Positions 35,124 through 43,418 of a stretch of 64,000 nt of DNA are shown piece after piece; within the stretch, counting starts at the first letter, position 1; each line of letters starts with the position of its first letter. The stretch is from Micromonospora endolithica (GTDB taxonomy: Bacteria; Actinomycetota; Actinomycetes; Mycobacteriales; Micromonosporaceae), in the NCBI RefSeq assembly GCF_003626595.1, contig NZ_RBAK01000011.1, forward strand, positions 1 through 64,000, in the 5' to 3' direction. The notes below the pieces were generated by a model that was not told the origin of the DNA, made no database searches, and saw only the letters and a program-made list of their open reading frames with translations. Position numbers and translations under genes: made by a program.

Positions 35124-35909
35124 GTGACGACCGAGTACAGCGGCACCGGCGACCCCGCCCGCAGCCTCGCCCTGCTCTGGCGCACCCGCGAACGCACCAG
35201 CCGCAAGGGCCGCCCCGACCTGTCGGTCGACCGGATCGTCCGCGCCGCCATCGACGTCGCCGACACCGAGGGCCTCGCCGCGCTGTCCATGCGCCGCGTC
35301 GCCGAACGCCTCGGCGTCGGCACCATGAGCCTCTACACCTACGTGCCCGGCAAGGGCGAACTGCTCGACGTCATGCTCGACACCGTCCACGGCGAGGACC
35401 CACCGGAGGACACCCCGGCCACCGGCGGCTGGCGACAACGCCTCGAAGTGATCGCCCGACAGAACTGGGACCGCTACCTGCGCCACCCCTGGCTGCTACA
35501 GGTCGCCACCACCCGCCCACCACTGGGCCCCCACCTCATCGCCCGCTACGAACACGAACTGCGCGCCGTCGACGGCATCGGCCTGACCGACCTGGAGATG
35601 GACGCCATCGTCACCCTCGTCGGCGGGTTCGTCCACGGCGCCGTACGCAGCGCCGTCGAGGCCGCCCAGGCCGCCGCCCGCACGGGCATGACCGAACAAC
35701 AGTGGTGGCAGGCCCACGCCCCGTACCTGGAGAAGGCCCTGGACCCCCGCCGGTTCCCCCTGGCCGCCCGCGTCGGCACCACCGCCGGGCAGGAATACCA
35801 GGCCGCCGCCGACCCCGACCGCGCCTTCACCTTCGGCCTCGCCCGCATCCTCGACGGCATCGAAACCCTCATCGGCGACCGCGCGCACCACCGCGGGACG
35901 GAACGATAA
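35124..35909 (+). CDS. TetR-family transcriptional regulator
   Basis: This 261-residue protein has an N-terminal HTH (about 35-80: AAIDVADTEGLAALSMRRV, LGVGTMSLYTYVPGKGELL) and a TetR_C_1-type ligand domain. GTG 35124 is 6 nt after TAGGGT (35112-35117), so it is probably leaderless. It is divergent from the ABC exporter across the dyad. The predicted role is a drug- or metabolite-responsive repressor of the exporter and itself. Confidence 0.87.
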   Translation: MTTEYSGTGDPARSLALLWRTRERTSRKGRPDLSVDRIVRAAIDVADTEGLAALSMRRVAERLGVGTMSLYTYVPGKGELLDVMLDTVHGEDPPEDTPATGGWRQRLEVIARQNWDRYLRHPWLLQVATTRPPLGPHLIARYEHELRAVDGIGLTDLEMDAIVTLVGGFVHGAVRSAVEAAQAAARTGMTEQQWWQAHAPYLEKALDPRRFPLAARVGTTAGQEYQAAADPDRAFTFGLARILDGIETLIGDRAHHRGTER

Positions 35910-35919
35910 TCTTGCCGGC

Positions 35920-36429
35920 ATGACCATGCGGCCCATCAGGATCATCGGCGACCCGGTCCTGCGCACCCCCACCGAACCCGTGACCACCTTCGACGCCGAG
36001 CTGCGCGCCCTGGTCACCGACCTGATGGACACCCTGCTCGGCGCACCCGGCCGGGCCGGCGTCGCCGCACCACAGATCGGCGTCAGCGCCCAGGTGTTCG
36101 TCTACGACGCCGACGGCCACCGCGGCCACATGGTCAACCCGACGCTGGAGCTGTCCGACGACCTCGACGACGACGACGAGGGCTGCCTGTCCATCCCCGG
36201 GCTCTACTTCCCGACCCGCCGCGCCCTGCACGCCACCGCCCACGGCTTCGACCAGCACGGCGAACCCCTCACCATCGCCGGCAGCGGGTTCCTCGCCCGC
36301 GCCCTGCAACACGAGACCGACCACCTGCACGGCCGGCTCTACGTCGACACCCTGCGCGGCGACGTACGCCGCAAGGCCCTCCGGGAAATCCGCGCCGGCC
36401 GCTTCGACTCACCCAGCAGACCCCGCTGA
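35920..36429 (+). CDS. def: Peptide deformylase
   Basis: This 169-residue metalloenzyme removes the formyl group from nascent N-terminal methionine. All three motifs are present: GVAAPQ (47-52), EGCLS (87-91, metal ligand C89) and HETDH (131-135). ATG 35920 lies 7 nt after TAATCT (35907-35912), a leaderless pattern; ATG 35926 is also possible. An acidic run DDLDDDDEG precedes motif 2. It may be a second copy, since actinomycetes often carry several. Confidence 0.93.
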   Translation: MTMRPIRIIGDPVLRTPTEPVTTFDAELRALVTDLMDTLLGAPGRAGVAAPQIGVSAQVFVYDADGHRGHMVNPTLELSDDLDDDDEGCLSIPGLYFPTRRALHATAHGFDQHGEPLTIAGSGFLARALQHETDHLHGRLYVDTLRGDVRRKALREIRAGRFDSPSRPR

Positions 36430-36457
36430 CCCCACCGCTCACCCGTCGAGAGGTTCG

Positions 36458-36574
36458 ATGACCCGTCTGCAGGCCGGCCGCGCCGCGCACTCGACCCCGG
36501 CAGCCGCGGCCCGGTACCGCACCGACCACCGTACGCGCGGCGGCCACCGCCGCCCGACCCCCCACGGCCGGTGA
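36458..36574 (+). CDS. Possible 38-residue leader peptide
   Basis: ATG 36458 has GAGAGG 5 nt upstream. It opens a 38-codon frame rich in Arg, His and Ala, ending at TGA 36572-36574, which overlaps the GTG of the next gene (GTGA). The layout suggests translational coupling. No homolog is recognised and the peptide may have no function of its own. Confidence 0.35.
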   Translation: MTRLQAGRAAHSTPAAAARYRTDHRTRGGHRRPTPHGR

Positions 36575-37266
36575 CCGCCGTGACCCGCGACGACCGGCAG
36601 CACCCGCCCGCACCACCGGACACCTCCGGCGGGGTACGGGCGAGCTACGACGCGGTGGCGGCCCAGTACGCCGCGCGACTCGGCGACGAACTCGGCCACA
36701 AGGCACTGGACCGCGGCCTACTGCACGCCTTCCTCGACCTGACCAGCGGGGGACCGATCGCCGACCTGGGCTGCGGACCGGGCCACATCACCCGCTACCT
36801 GGCCGCCCGACACCCTGACGTCACCGGCATCGACGTGTCACCACACATGATCGACATCGCTCGCGCGGCAGCACCGGACGTCACCTTCACCGTCGCGACG
36901 CTGCTCGACCTGCCCGCCGTCGACGGAGCCTTCGACGGTCTGGTCGCCCTGTACTCGATCATCCACCTCACCGACGCCGACCGGAACGCGGCCTTCCACG
37001 AATTCGCCCGCACACTGCGCCCCGGCGGCTGGCTACTCCTCGCCTTCCACACCGACGCACCCGGATTCCCCAGCGGGACCGCCAACCACCTCACGACGCT
37101 GTTCGACACCGCCGTGGACCTCACCTTCCGATTCCTCACCCCCGACACGGTCGTCGACGGCCTGGCGACCGCCGGCTTCACCATCGCCGCGACCACCATC
37201 CGGCAACCAGTCCCCACCGAATACCCCAGTCGCCGCTGCTACCTGCTCGCCCAGCGACACCAGTGA
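36571..37266 (+). CDS. Class I SAM-dependent methyltransferase
   Basis: This 231-residue protein has motif I IADLGCGPGHITRYLA near residue 63, motif II VTGIDVSPHMIDIAR, and FDGLVALYSIIHL, the methyltransferase-11/25 pattern. The substrate is unknown. GTG 36571 overlaps a short upstream frame; GTG 36580 is an alternative. It is convergent with the TSUP gene. Confidence 0.83.
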   Translation: MTAVTRDDRQHPPAPPDTSGGVRASYDAVAAQYAARLGDELGHKALDRGLLHAFLDLTSGGPIADLGCGPGHITRYLAARHPDVTGIDVSPHMIDIARAAAPDVTFTVATLLDLPAVDGAFDGLVALYSIIHLTDADRNAAFHEFARTLRPGGWLLLAFHTDAPGFPSGTANHLTTLFDTAVDLTFRFLTPDTVVDGLATAGFTIAATTIRQPVPTEYPSRRCYLLAQRHQ

Positions 37267-37318
37267 CCACACCACGTGACCGGCACCCGACCCCACCGGC
37301 CCGGCCGCGCCGCACCGC

Positions 37319-38092
37319 TCACCCGGCCAGCCACTGGTCGTAGCCCAACCTGCCCACCAACGCGAACACCACCACCAGCAGCACCACCCGCACGAAACCC
37401 GCCCCCCGGCGCAACGCCATCCGCGCCCCCAACGCCGCACCCGCCACGTTGCACACCGCCATCGCCAGACCCAACCACCACCACACGTGACCCGCCGCCG
37501 CGAACACCACCAGCGCCCCCAGGTTCGTGCCCGCGTTGACCACCTTCGCCATCGCCGAACCCCGCACGAAGTCCGCGCCCACCAGCGCCGTGAACGCCAC
37601 CACCAGGAACGTGCCGGTACCCGGCCCGATCAACCCGTCGTACAGCGCGATCACCACCCCGGCCAACGCCACCACCGCGACCATCCGCCACCGGGTCCGC
37701 CGCCACGGCATCGCCACCACCCCCAGCCGGGGCCGCAACACCACGAACAGCGCCACCGCCACCAACACACCCAACACCACCGGCCGGTACGCCGACGCCG
37801 GCACCGCACCGGCCAACGCCGCACCCACCCCCGCGCAGCACACCGCCAACCCCGCCGACGGCCCGGCCACCGCCCAGTCCAGCCGGGTACGCCGCGCATA
37901 CGTCACCGCCGCCGTCGACGTCCCCGCGATCGCCGCCAGCTTGTTCGTGCCCAACGCGGTCGCCACCGGCATCCCCGGCGCCGCCACCAGCAACGCCGGC
38001 AGCAGCAACAGACCACCACCACCGACCACCGCGTCGACCCAACCGGCCAACGCGGCGGCAGCGAGCAGGGTGGTCAGCGAGAACGGGTCCAC
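37319..38092 (-). CDS. TSUP (TauE/SafE) family membrane transporter
   Basis: This 257-residue protein has eight hydrophobic segments and the family motif GWVDAVVGGGGLLLLPALL at the N-terminus, with ALGTNKLAAIAGT after it. The repeat in the second half is DGLIGPGTGTFLV. TSUP proteins export sulfite, sulfoacetate or related anions. GTG 38092 is chosen over GTG 38122 because the family start is VDPFSL. No metabolic partner is adjacent. Confidence 0.85.
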   Translation of the reverse strand: MDPFSLTTLLAAAALAGWVDAVVGGGGLLLLPALLVAAPGMPVATALGTNKLAAIAGTSTAAVTYARRTRLDWAVAGPSAGLAVCCAGVGAALAGAVPASAYRPVVLGVLVAVALFVVLRPRLGVVAMPWRRTRWRMVAVVALAGVVIALYDGLIGPGTGTFLVVAFTALVGADFVRGSAMAKVVNAGTNLGALVVFAAAGHVWWWLGLAMAVCNVAGAALGARMALRRGAGFVRVVLLVVVFALVGRLGYDQWLAG

Positions 38093-38146
38093 GGGCGGCC
38101 ATTCTTCCCACCCCCACCACACCCGCGAGACGTCCTGTGGCCAGCC

Positions 38147-38233
38147 TCACCGGCCCCGACGCCGCCGCAACCACACCCCGATGCCACCGACGGCGACGAA
38201 CACCAACATCGAACACAGCAGCACCCTCACCAT
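38147..38233 (-). CDS. Possible 28-residue single-pass membrane peptide
   Basis: This short frame encodes a hydrophobic helix (about residues 4-22) followed by WLRRRRGR, a typical inside-positive stop-transfer. It lies 54 nt upstream of the TSUP gene on the same strand. The ribosome-binding site is weak. It may be an accessory peptide of the transporter or chance. Confidence 0.35.
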   Translation of the reverse strand: MVRVLLCSMLVFVAVGGIGVWLRRRRGR

Positions 38234-38268
38234 CCGGCAACCATGCCACGGCGACGTAAGGTGACACG

Positions 38269-39048
38269 GTGCGCCTGGCCACGTTCAACCTGCTGCACGG
38301 CCGATCCCTCACCGACGGCCTGGTGGACCCCGACCGGCTCGCCACCGCCGTCACCGCCCTGGACGCCGACGTCCTCGCCCTCCAGGAGGTCGACCGCGAC
38401 CAGAGCCGCAGCGGCGGACTCGACCTGACCGCCATCGCCGCCCGCGCCCTCGGCGCAGGCGAACACCGCTTCGCCGCCGCCGTCGTCGGCACCCCCGGCG
38501 TACGCTTCCGCCCCCTGCGCCACGACGACGACGGCCACGGCGAACCCTGCTACGGCATCGGCCTGGTCACCCGCCACAAGGTCACCTCCTGGCAGGTCAC
38601 CCGCCTGCGACCGGCACCGGTCCGCTCCCCGGTCTACGTACCCGGCCCCGGCGGCGGCCTCATCCTCCTGCGCGACGAACCCCGCGTGGTCCTCGCCGCC
38701 GTCCTGGACACCCCCCGCGGCCCGCTGACCGTCGCCGCCACCCACCTGTCCTTCGTGCCCGGCTGGAACGTCCACCAACTCCGCCAGACCGTCCGCGCGC
38801 TACGCACCCTGCCCGCCCCACGGATCCTGCTCGGCGACCTGAACCTGCCCGCCGGACCGGCCAGCCTGGTCAGCGGCTGGCACCCACTGGGCCGCCGCCC
38901 CACCTACCCCGCCGGACAACCCCGCGTGCAACTCGACCACATCCTGGCCGACCGCCACGGCCTCGACCAGCTCCCACCGGTCACCGCCGTACGCACCCCG
39001 CTGTCCACCATCTCCGACCACCGGCCCCTACTGGTCGACCTCGGCTGA
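38269..39048 (+). CDS. Endonuclease/exonuclease/phosphatase family hydrolase
   Basis: This 259-residue protein has the EEP fold: RLATFNLLHGRS, DVLALQEVDRDQ (metal-binding Glu), VAATHLSFVPG, RILLGDLNLPAG and STISDHRPLLVDL (catalytic Asp-His). It may act on phosphodiesters of nucleic acid, lipid or sugar; which one is not clear. GTG 38269 is 6 nt after TAAGGT, so it is leaderless. It overlaps convergent folD by 21 nt. Confidence 0.85.
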   Translation: MRLATFNLLHGRSLTDGLVDPDRLATAVTALDADVLALQEVDRDQSRSGGLDLTAIAARALGAGEHRFAAAVVGTPGVRFRPLRHDDDGHGEPCYGIGLVTRHKVTSWQVTRLRPAPVRSPVYVPGPGGGLILLRDEPRVVLAAVLDTPRGPLTVAATHLSFVPGWNVHQLRQTVRALRTLPAPRILLGDLNLPAGPASLVSGWHPLGRRPTYPAGQPRVQLDHILADRHGLDQLPPVTAVRTPLSTISDHRPLLVDLG

Positions 39049-39936
39049 CCCCACCGCCCGCCGCGCCGCCCGCACCGCGTTCCGGAACAACATCGCCACC
39101 GTCGTCGGACCCACCCCACCGACCCGCGGCGTGATCGCACCCGCCACCCGCGCACACGACTCGTCCACATCAGGCAGCAACCGCCGGCCCGCGTACCGCA
39201 CCCCACCACCGACGACCACCGCTCCCGGACGCACATGCTCCGGCCGCACGATCCCCGGCACCCCGGCCGCCGCCACCAGAACCTCCGCCCGCCGCGTGTA
39301 CCGCGGCCAGTCCGCCACCCCGGTGTGCACCACCGTCACCGCCGCGTTCGCCGTCGGCCGCTTCTGCGCCAACAACATCGCCAACGGCCGACCCAACGTC
39401 GCACCCCGCCCCAGCACGACCACCTCCCGACCGGACAACGGCACCCCGTGGTACGCCAACAACGCCTCGATCCCCGCCGGGGTGCACGGCAACGGCCCCG
39501 GCAACCCCAACGCCAACCGCCCCATGTTCACCGGGTGCATCCCGTCGACGTCCTTGTCCGGATCCAGCACCTGCAACGCCCGGTCGTAGTCCAGACCCAC
39601 CGGAACCGGATGCTGCACCAGCACCGCGTGCACCCCCGCGTCGGCGTTGAAGTCCGCCAACACCCGGCACAGATCCGCCTGCGACGCCGACGCGGGCAGG
39701 CGCACGTGCGGGGACGCGAAACCCAACTCCGCCGCCTGCCGCTGCTTGATCCGGATGTACCCGGCACTCGCGTCGTCGTCGCCCACCAGCACCGTGGCCA
39801 GCGCGGGAACCACCCCGGACGCCCGCAACGCCGCCACCTCGTCGGCCACCTCGGCCAGGATCTGCCGCGCCACCGGCGCACCGGGCAACAACCGGGCCCC
39901 GGACCGCGCCACCGTCGTCGAATCGGAAACAGACAT
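39028..39936 (-). CDS. folD: Bifunctional methylenetetrahydrofolate dehydrogenase/cyclohydrolase
   Basis: This 302-residue enzyme interconverts 5,10-methylene- and 10-formyl-THF. It shows YIRIKQRQAAELGF (catalytic Lys region), LVQHPVPVGLD, DKDVDGMHPVN, PCTPAGIEALLAYH and the Rossmann motif GREVVVLGRGATLGRP. The sequence is divergent from typical FolD (QHPVP instead of QLPLP, GRGATLG instead of GRSxxVG), so it may be a second paralog. ATG 39936 has GAGGTGG upstream. A ZTP riboswitch precedes it. Confidence 0.88.
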   Translation of the reverse strand: MSVSDSTTVARSGARLLPGAPVARQILAEVADEVAALRASGVVPALATVLVGDDDASAGYIRIKQRQAAELGFASPHVRLPASASQADLCRVLADFNADAGVHAVLVQHPVPVGLDYDRALQVLDPDKDVDGMHPVNMGRLALGLPGPLPCTPAGIEALLAYHGVPLSGREVVVLGRGATLGRPLAMLLAQKRPTANAAVTVVHTGVADWPRYTRRAEVLVAAAGVPGIVRPEHVRPGAVVVGGGVRYAGRRLLPDVDESCARVAGAITPRVGGVGPTTVAMLFRNAVRAARRAVGSAEVDQ

Positions 39937-39950
39937 GCCACCACCTCGCA

Positions 39951-40030
39951 CGCGGGAGACCCAGGCGGTCGACCTCCCGCGACGAGCTCCCCGATGGTGG
40001 TCGCCATCCCCGTGCCGCCAGTCGCGCGCA
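39951..40030 (-). promoter_or_regulatory. ZTP (pfl) riboswitch upstream of folD
   Basis: On the minus strand, GCGCGACTGGCG is followed by GGATGGCGACCACCAT, CGGGGAGCTCGTCGCGGG and CCGCCTGGG (39959-39967). These are the conserved parts of the pfl/ZTP aptamer in order. It ends 14 nt before the folD start. ZTP/ZMP, which accumulate when 10-formyl-THF is short, would raise folD expression. Confidence 0.85.
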
Positions 40031-40091
40031 CCCCCAGCCTGCCACGCCCACCGCCCACCCGGCCCGCCCGACACCCGGCGCGGGCCGGAAC

Positions 40092-41153
40092 TCAGCCCGG
40101 AGGACCGACCGACAGCACCGCCCGCAACACCGCGTCGCGGGCCCCGAGGAACCGCCGTACCCGCGCCAACCGGCCCGCCCGCGCCGCCATCGCCGCCATC
40201 CGCTGCGTCGGCCGCCGCCGCAACCGGTCGTAGTCGGCCAACGCCGACGGCACATCCGCCGACCGTGTCAACGCGTCCACCAACGCCACCGCGTCGATCA
40301 ACGCCTGACACGCGCCCTGCCCCAGATCCGGCGTCATCGCGTGCGCCGCGTCACCCAGCAACACCGACCGACCCCGCACGTACGACGGCAACGGCGTCAC
40401 CATGTGCACGTCGTGGTGCAGCACCCCCGCCGCGTCCACCCGCTCCAGCAACGCGGGGATCGGATCGTGCCAGTCACCGAACCACCGCCGCAACGCCACC
40501 AGATCACCCTCCGCCGGCCGGAACCCCTCCGGCGCGGCCACCGCCGCGTACCAGTTCGTCACCCCGGACGCCTGCGGCGTCAACCCGAACTTGCGCCCCC
40601 GACCCCACGTCTCGCCGCCGGCCGGCACGTCCATCGCCACCGTGCCCCGCCACGCCGTCACCCCCGCGTAGCGCAACGGAAACCGGTCACCGAACATCGC
40701 CGCCCGGGTCGCGCTGCGGATGCCGTCCGCGCCGACCACCACGTCGTACGCCGGCAGCAACGCCGCCGGATCAGCCACCGTCGCACCGAACCGCACCACA
40801 CCGGCCGGCAGCGCCTCGGCCAGCAACCCCAACAGCGCCGGCCGGGACAGCAGCCGTACCCCCTCGCCATGGCGGCGGCGCATCCGCTGCACGTCGATCG
40901 TGCCGATCACCGAACCGTCCGGCCGGCGCATCGCACCGTCGGCCTGCGGAAGCCCCCGCTCCCGCGCGACGTCACCCAGCCCCAGCCGGTCCAACGCCCG
41001 CAACGCCGACGGCCAGATCCCCAACCCGGTGCCGACCGCGGGCAGCGCGTCCGCCCGCTCGAACACCGTGACCGCCCACCCGGCCCGGTGCAGCCCACCG
41101 GCCAGGGCGAGCCCACCGACACCGCCGCCCACGATCGCCACAGAACCACGCAT
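40092..41153 (-). CDS. FAD-dependent aromatic-type monooxygenase
   Basis: This 353-residue group A flavin monooxygenase has the N-terminal FAD motif VAIVGGGVGGLALAGGL, the DG motif YDVVVGADGIRSATR, and GRSVLLGDAAHAMTPDLGQG near 290. Relatives hydroxylate aromatic rings or inactivate antibiotics such as rifampicin or tetracycline. The substrate is unknown. ATG 41153 is used. It is divergent from a TetR gene across two tandem operators. Confidence 0.87.
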   Translation of the reverse strand: MRGSVAIVGGGVGGLALAGGLHRAGWAVTVFERADALPAVGTGLGIWPSALRALDRLGLGDVARERGLPQADGAMRRPDGSVIGTIDVQRMRRRHGEGVRLLSRPALLGLLAEALPAGVVRFGATVADPAALLPAYDVVVGADGIRSATRAAMFGDRFPLRYAGVTAWRGTVAMDVPAGGETWGRGRKFGLTPQASGVTNWYAAVAAPEGFRPAEGDLVALRRWFGDWHDPIPALLERVDAAGVLHHDVHMVTPLPSYVRGRSVLLGDAAHAMTPDLGQGACQALIDAVALVDALTRSADVPSALADYDRLRRRPTQRMAAMAARAGRLARVRRFLGARDAVLRAVLSVGPPG

Positions 41154-41164
41154 GACCCCACCGT

Positions 41165-41199
41165 ACTACGCCTGTAGTCCAGAAAACTACTGCTGTAGT
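41165..41199. promoter_or_regulatory. Two tandem TetR operators
   Basis: ACTACGCCTGTAGT (41165-41178) and ACTACTGCTGTAGT (41186-41199) are two copies of ACTAC-N4-GTAGT, 21 bp apart (two helical turns). They lie between the monooxygenase and tetR genes, and the second overlaps the tetR -10 box TAGTGT (41196-41201). Confidence 0.78.
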
Positions 41200-41208
41200 G
41201 TCCGATGC

Positions 41209-41778
41209 GTGGACGACCGCCAACGACAGATCCTCGACGCCGCCATCACCGTCCTGGGCACCCGCGGCCCCCGACACCTCACCCACCGCGCCGTCGACGA
41301 CCAGGCCGGCCTGCCCACCGGCTCCACCTCCAACCGCTACCGCACCCGCGAAGCCCTCCTCGCCGGCGTCCTGGACCGCGTCCTCGACGCCGAGGCCGCC
41401 ACCTGGAACCGCCTCGCCACCGACCTGCACCACCCGATCCACCCGGACACCTTCGCCACCGTCGTCGGCGCCCTCGTGCACCACCTCGCCCACGACGGCC
41501 GCGTCCTCACCCTCGCCCGCCTCGCCATCTTCGGCGAAGCCGCCCACCAACCCGCCCTGCAACGACGGATCGCCCACGGCCAGGCCACCCTCGCCACCTG
41601 GGCCACCCCCGTCCTGGCCTCCCTCGGCGCCCACCACCCCACCCGAGCCCTACGCCTGCTGCTCGCCCTCATCGACGGCCTGCTCAACAACCAACTCGCC
41701 AACCCCGACCCCGCGTTCGACCCCACCACCGCGATCGGCACCGTGCTCCCGGCCATCCTCACCGGTCACGAAACCTGA
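41209..41778 (+). CDS. TetR-family transcriptional regulator
   Basis: This 189-residue protein has an N-terminal HTH (QRQILDAAITVLGTRGPRHL, VDDQAGLPTGSTSNRYRTR) and a helical ligand domain. GTG 41209 is 7 nt after TAGTGT, so it is probably leaderless. It should repress itself and the divergent monooxygenase. Its last 13 nt overlap the convergent recombinase gene. Confidence 0.85.
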   Translation: MDDRQRQILDAAITVLGTRGPRHLTHRAVDDQAGLPTGSTSNRYRTREALLAGVLDRVLDAEAATWNRLATDLHHPIHPDTFATVVGALVHHLAHDGRVLTLARLAIFGEAAHQPALQRRIAHGQATLATWATPVLASLGAHHPTRALRLLLALIDGLLNNQLANPDPAFDPTTAIGTVLPAILTGHET

Positions 41779-42770
41779 CCAGCCCCCAACAACCCCGCCA
41801 ACACCCGATGTGTACGGTTCGACCGCACCGCCGCCCGCTGCTGAACCGCCGTCACCTCGATGTACGTCTGCGACGACGCCAACGACGCGTGCCCCAACAG
41901 CCGCATGATCTCCGCCGCGCTCGCCCCGTCCTCGGCCAATCGGGTCGCGAACGTGTGCCGCAACGCGTGCAACCGCGCACCGGCCGGCACCCGGTCGGAG
42001 ATGCCCGCCCGCCGGTAACAGGAATCCACCAGGTACTGCAAACCACCCCGACGCAACGGCTCGCCCCGCCGGTCCACCAACAACGGCGAAGCCGGCCGTA
42101 CGCTGCGCGCGGAGAACCGCCGCGCCCGACTGTCCAGGTACGACGCCAGCACCCGGTCCAGCTCCGGCTCCACCGGCACCACCCTCGGCCGCCCGCCCTT
42201 ACCGGCCACCTCCACCCGCCGCTCACCGGCCCGACCGCCCAGCGACGACACCCGCAACGCCAACAACTCCGACAGGCGCAACCCCGCGCACAACGCCAAC
42301 GCCAGCACCGCCACGTCCCGCTCCGGCCACGGATCGCGCTGCCGACCGTCCTCCCGGGCGACCGCGGCGAGCAGCCGCTCCGGAGTGTCCGCCCCCCGCA
42401 ACGGCTTGGGCTGGGGGAGCGGGGCACGCGGGCGCCCCACCGCCGGCATCGGATTGCCGGCGACCACCCCGTCGGCCACCAGGAACGAGAAGAAGCTGTT
42501 CCACGTCGACCACGCCCGGTGCACCGACGCCGCCGCCCGGGTCGCGGCGAAACGGGCGAACGCGGCGCGGAGAACCCGGGGGGACAGGGCGTGCACCGCC
42601 AGCGCGTCGAGGGGGAGGGGAGGGGTGGTCTCCTCCGCCGCCAGGCCGGCGACGATCCGCAGGTCCCGCCGGTAGGCCGCGACGGTGTGCGGGGAGGGCT
42701 TCCGGGTGGCCAGGGAGGTCAGGAACTCCTCGATCAGTCCGCCTACCGATTCGTCCTGTTTGTCATGCAT
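41766..42770 (-). CDS. XerC/D-like tyrosine recombinase
   Basis: This 334-residue recombinase has a SAM-like core-binding domain (about 10-115) and a complete catalytic set: R165, K191, H268, R271, H294 and Y303. The motifs are GLRLSELLAL, LHALRHTFATRLAEDG and LLGHASLASSQTYIEV. The start ATG 42770 lies inside an inverted repeat that resembles a recombinase core site. A dif-like sequence is 650 bp away. It may be an additional Xer protein or an element-borne integrase; the core XerC/XerD genes are usually elsewhere in actinobacteria. Confidence 0.88.
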   Translation of the reverse strand: MHDKQDESVGGLIEEFLTSLATRKPSPHTVAAYRRDLRIVAGLAAEETTPPLPLDALAVHALSPRVLRAAFARFAATRAAASVHRAWSTWNSFFSFLVADGVVAGNPMPAVGRPRAPLPQPKPLRGADTPERLLAAVAREDGRQRDPWPERDVAVLALALCAGLRLSELLALRVSSLGGRAGERRVEVAGKGGRPRVVPVEPELDRVLASYLDSRARRFSARSVRPASPLLVDRRGEPLRRGGLQYLVDSCYRRAGISDRVPAGARLHALRHTFATRLAEDGASAAEIMRLLGHASLASSQTYIEVTAVQQRAAVRSNRTHRVLAGLLGAGQVS

Positions 42771-42786
42771 AAGGGATATTATGCAT
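42765..42786. repeat. Dif-like inverted repeat over the recombinase start codon
   Basis: ATGCATAA (42765-42772) and TTATGCAT (42779-42786) are perfect 8-bp arms around a 6-nt spacer, the spacing of Xer core sites. It also contains the recombinase start codon and a CATAAT -10-like box. It could be an operator or a recombination core. Confidence 0.55.
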
Positions 42787-42843
42787 GATTCTCAGGTATG
42801 CGGGCCGGTGGCGGGGGAGGACGGGTCCTGCGATCGTCGGTGC

Positions 42844-43389
42844 ATGTCGACGCCCGTGCACATCGTGGACCACGACCCCCGCTGGTTCGCGGAGTTCCGT
42901 GACCTGGGCGCGTGTCTCCGGGCAGCGCTCGGCGACGTCGCCCTCCGGATCGACCACATCGGCTCCACGTCGATCGCCGGTCTGGCCGCCAAGCCGGTGA
43001 TCGACGTGCAGGTATCGGTGCGGTCGTTGGCGCCGGTCGACGCGTACCGCCCGGCGCTGCTGGCCCTCGGCCTGATCCACCGGGCGGACAATCCCGACCG
43101 GACCCGGCGCTACTTCCGGGAGGCACCGGGCGCGCGGCGCACCCATCTGCACGTACGCCAACTCGGCAGCTTCGGACAGCAGATCCCGTTGCTGTTCCGC
43201 GACTACCTGCGCGGCCATCCCGCGGCGGCCGGCGAGTACGCCACGGTCAAGCGGCGTTGCGCCGCGGAGTTCCGGCACGACCGCGGCGGATACGTCCAGG
43301 CCAAGGCGTCCTTCGTGTGGGAGGTCATCCGCCGCGCGGACGGCTGGGCGCAGCGTGTCGGTTGGACACCGGGTCCCAGCGACGCCTGA
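42844..43389 (+). CDS. GrpB family (UPF0157 nucleotidyltransferase-fold) protein
   Basis: This 181-residue protein shows VHIVDHDPRWFAEF, IDHIGSTSIAGLAAKPVIDVQ and THLHVRQLGS, the GrpB signature and a nucleotidyltransferase-like fold. FRDYLRGHPAAAGEYATVK completes it. The biochemical role is unclear. ATG 42844 is the start. It sits between the recombinase and the dif site. Confidence 0.87.
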   Translation: MSTPVHIVDHDPRWFAEFRDLGACLRAALGDVALRIDHIGSTSIAGLAAKPVIDVQVSVRSLAPVDAYRPALLALGLIHRADNPDRTRRYFREAPGARRTHLHVRQLGSFGQQIPLLFRDYLRGHPAAAGEYATVKRRCAAEFRHDRGGYVQAKASFVWEVIRRADGWAQRVGWTPGPSDA

Positions 43390-43418
43390 CCCCCGATCGG
43401 GGACGGGCGAGTGACGCT

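Noticed and set aside
42765..42786. This inverted repeat as the true dif site
   Set aside because: Its centre and right arm match the dif consensus poorly compared with 43419-43446. It is kept only as a dif-like dyad or operator.
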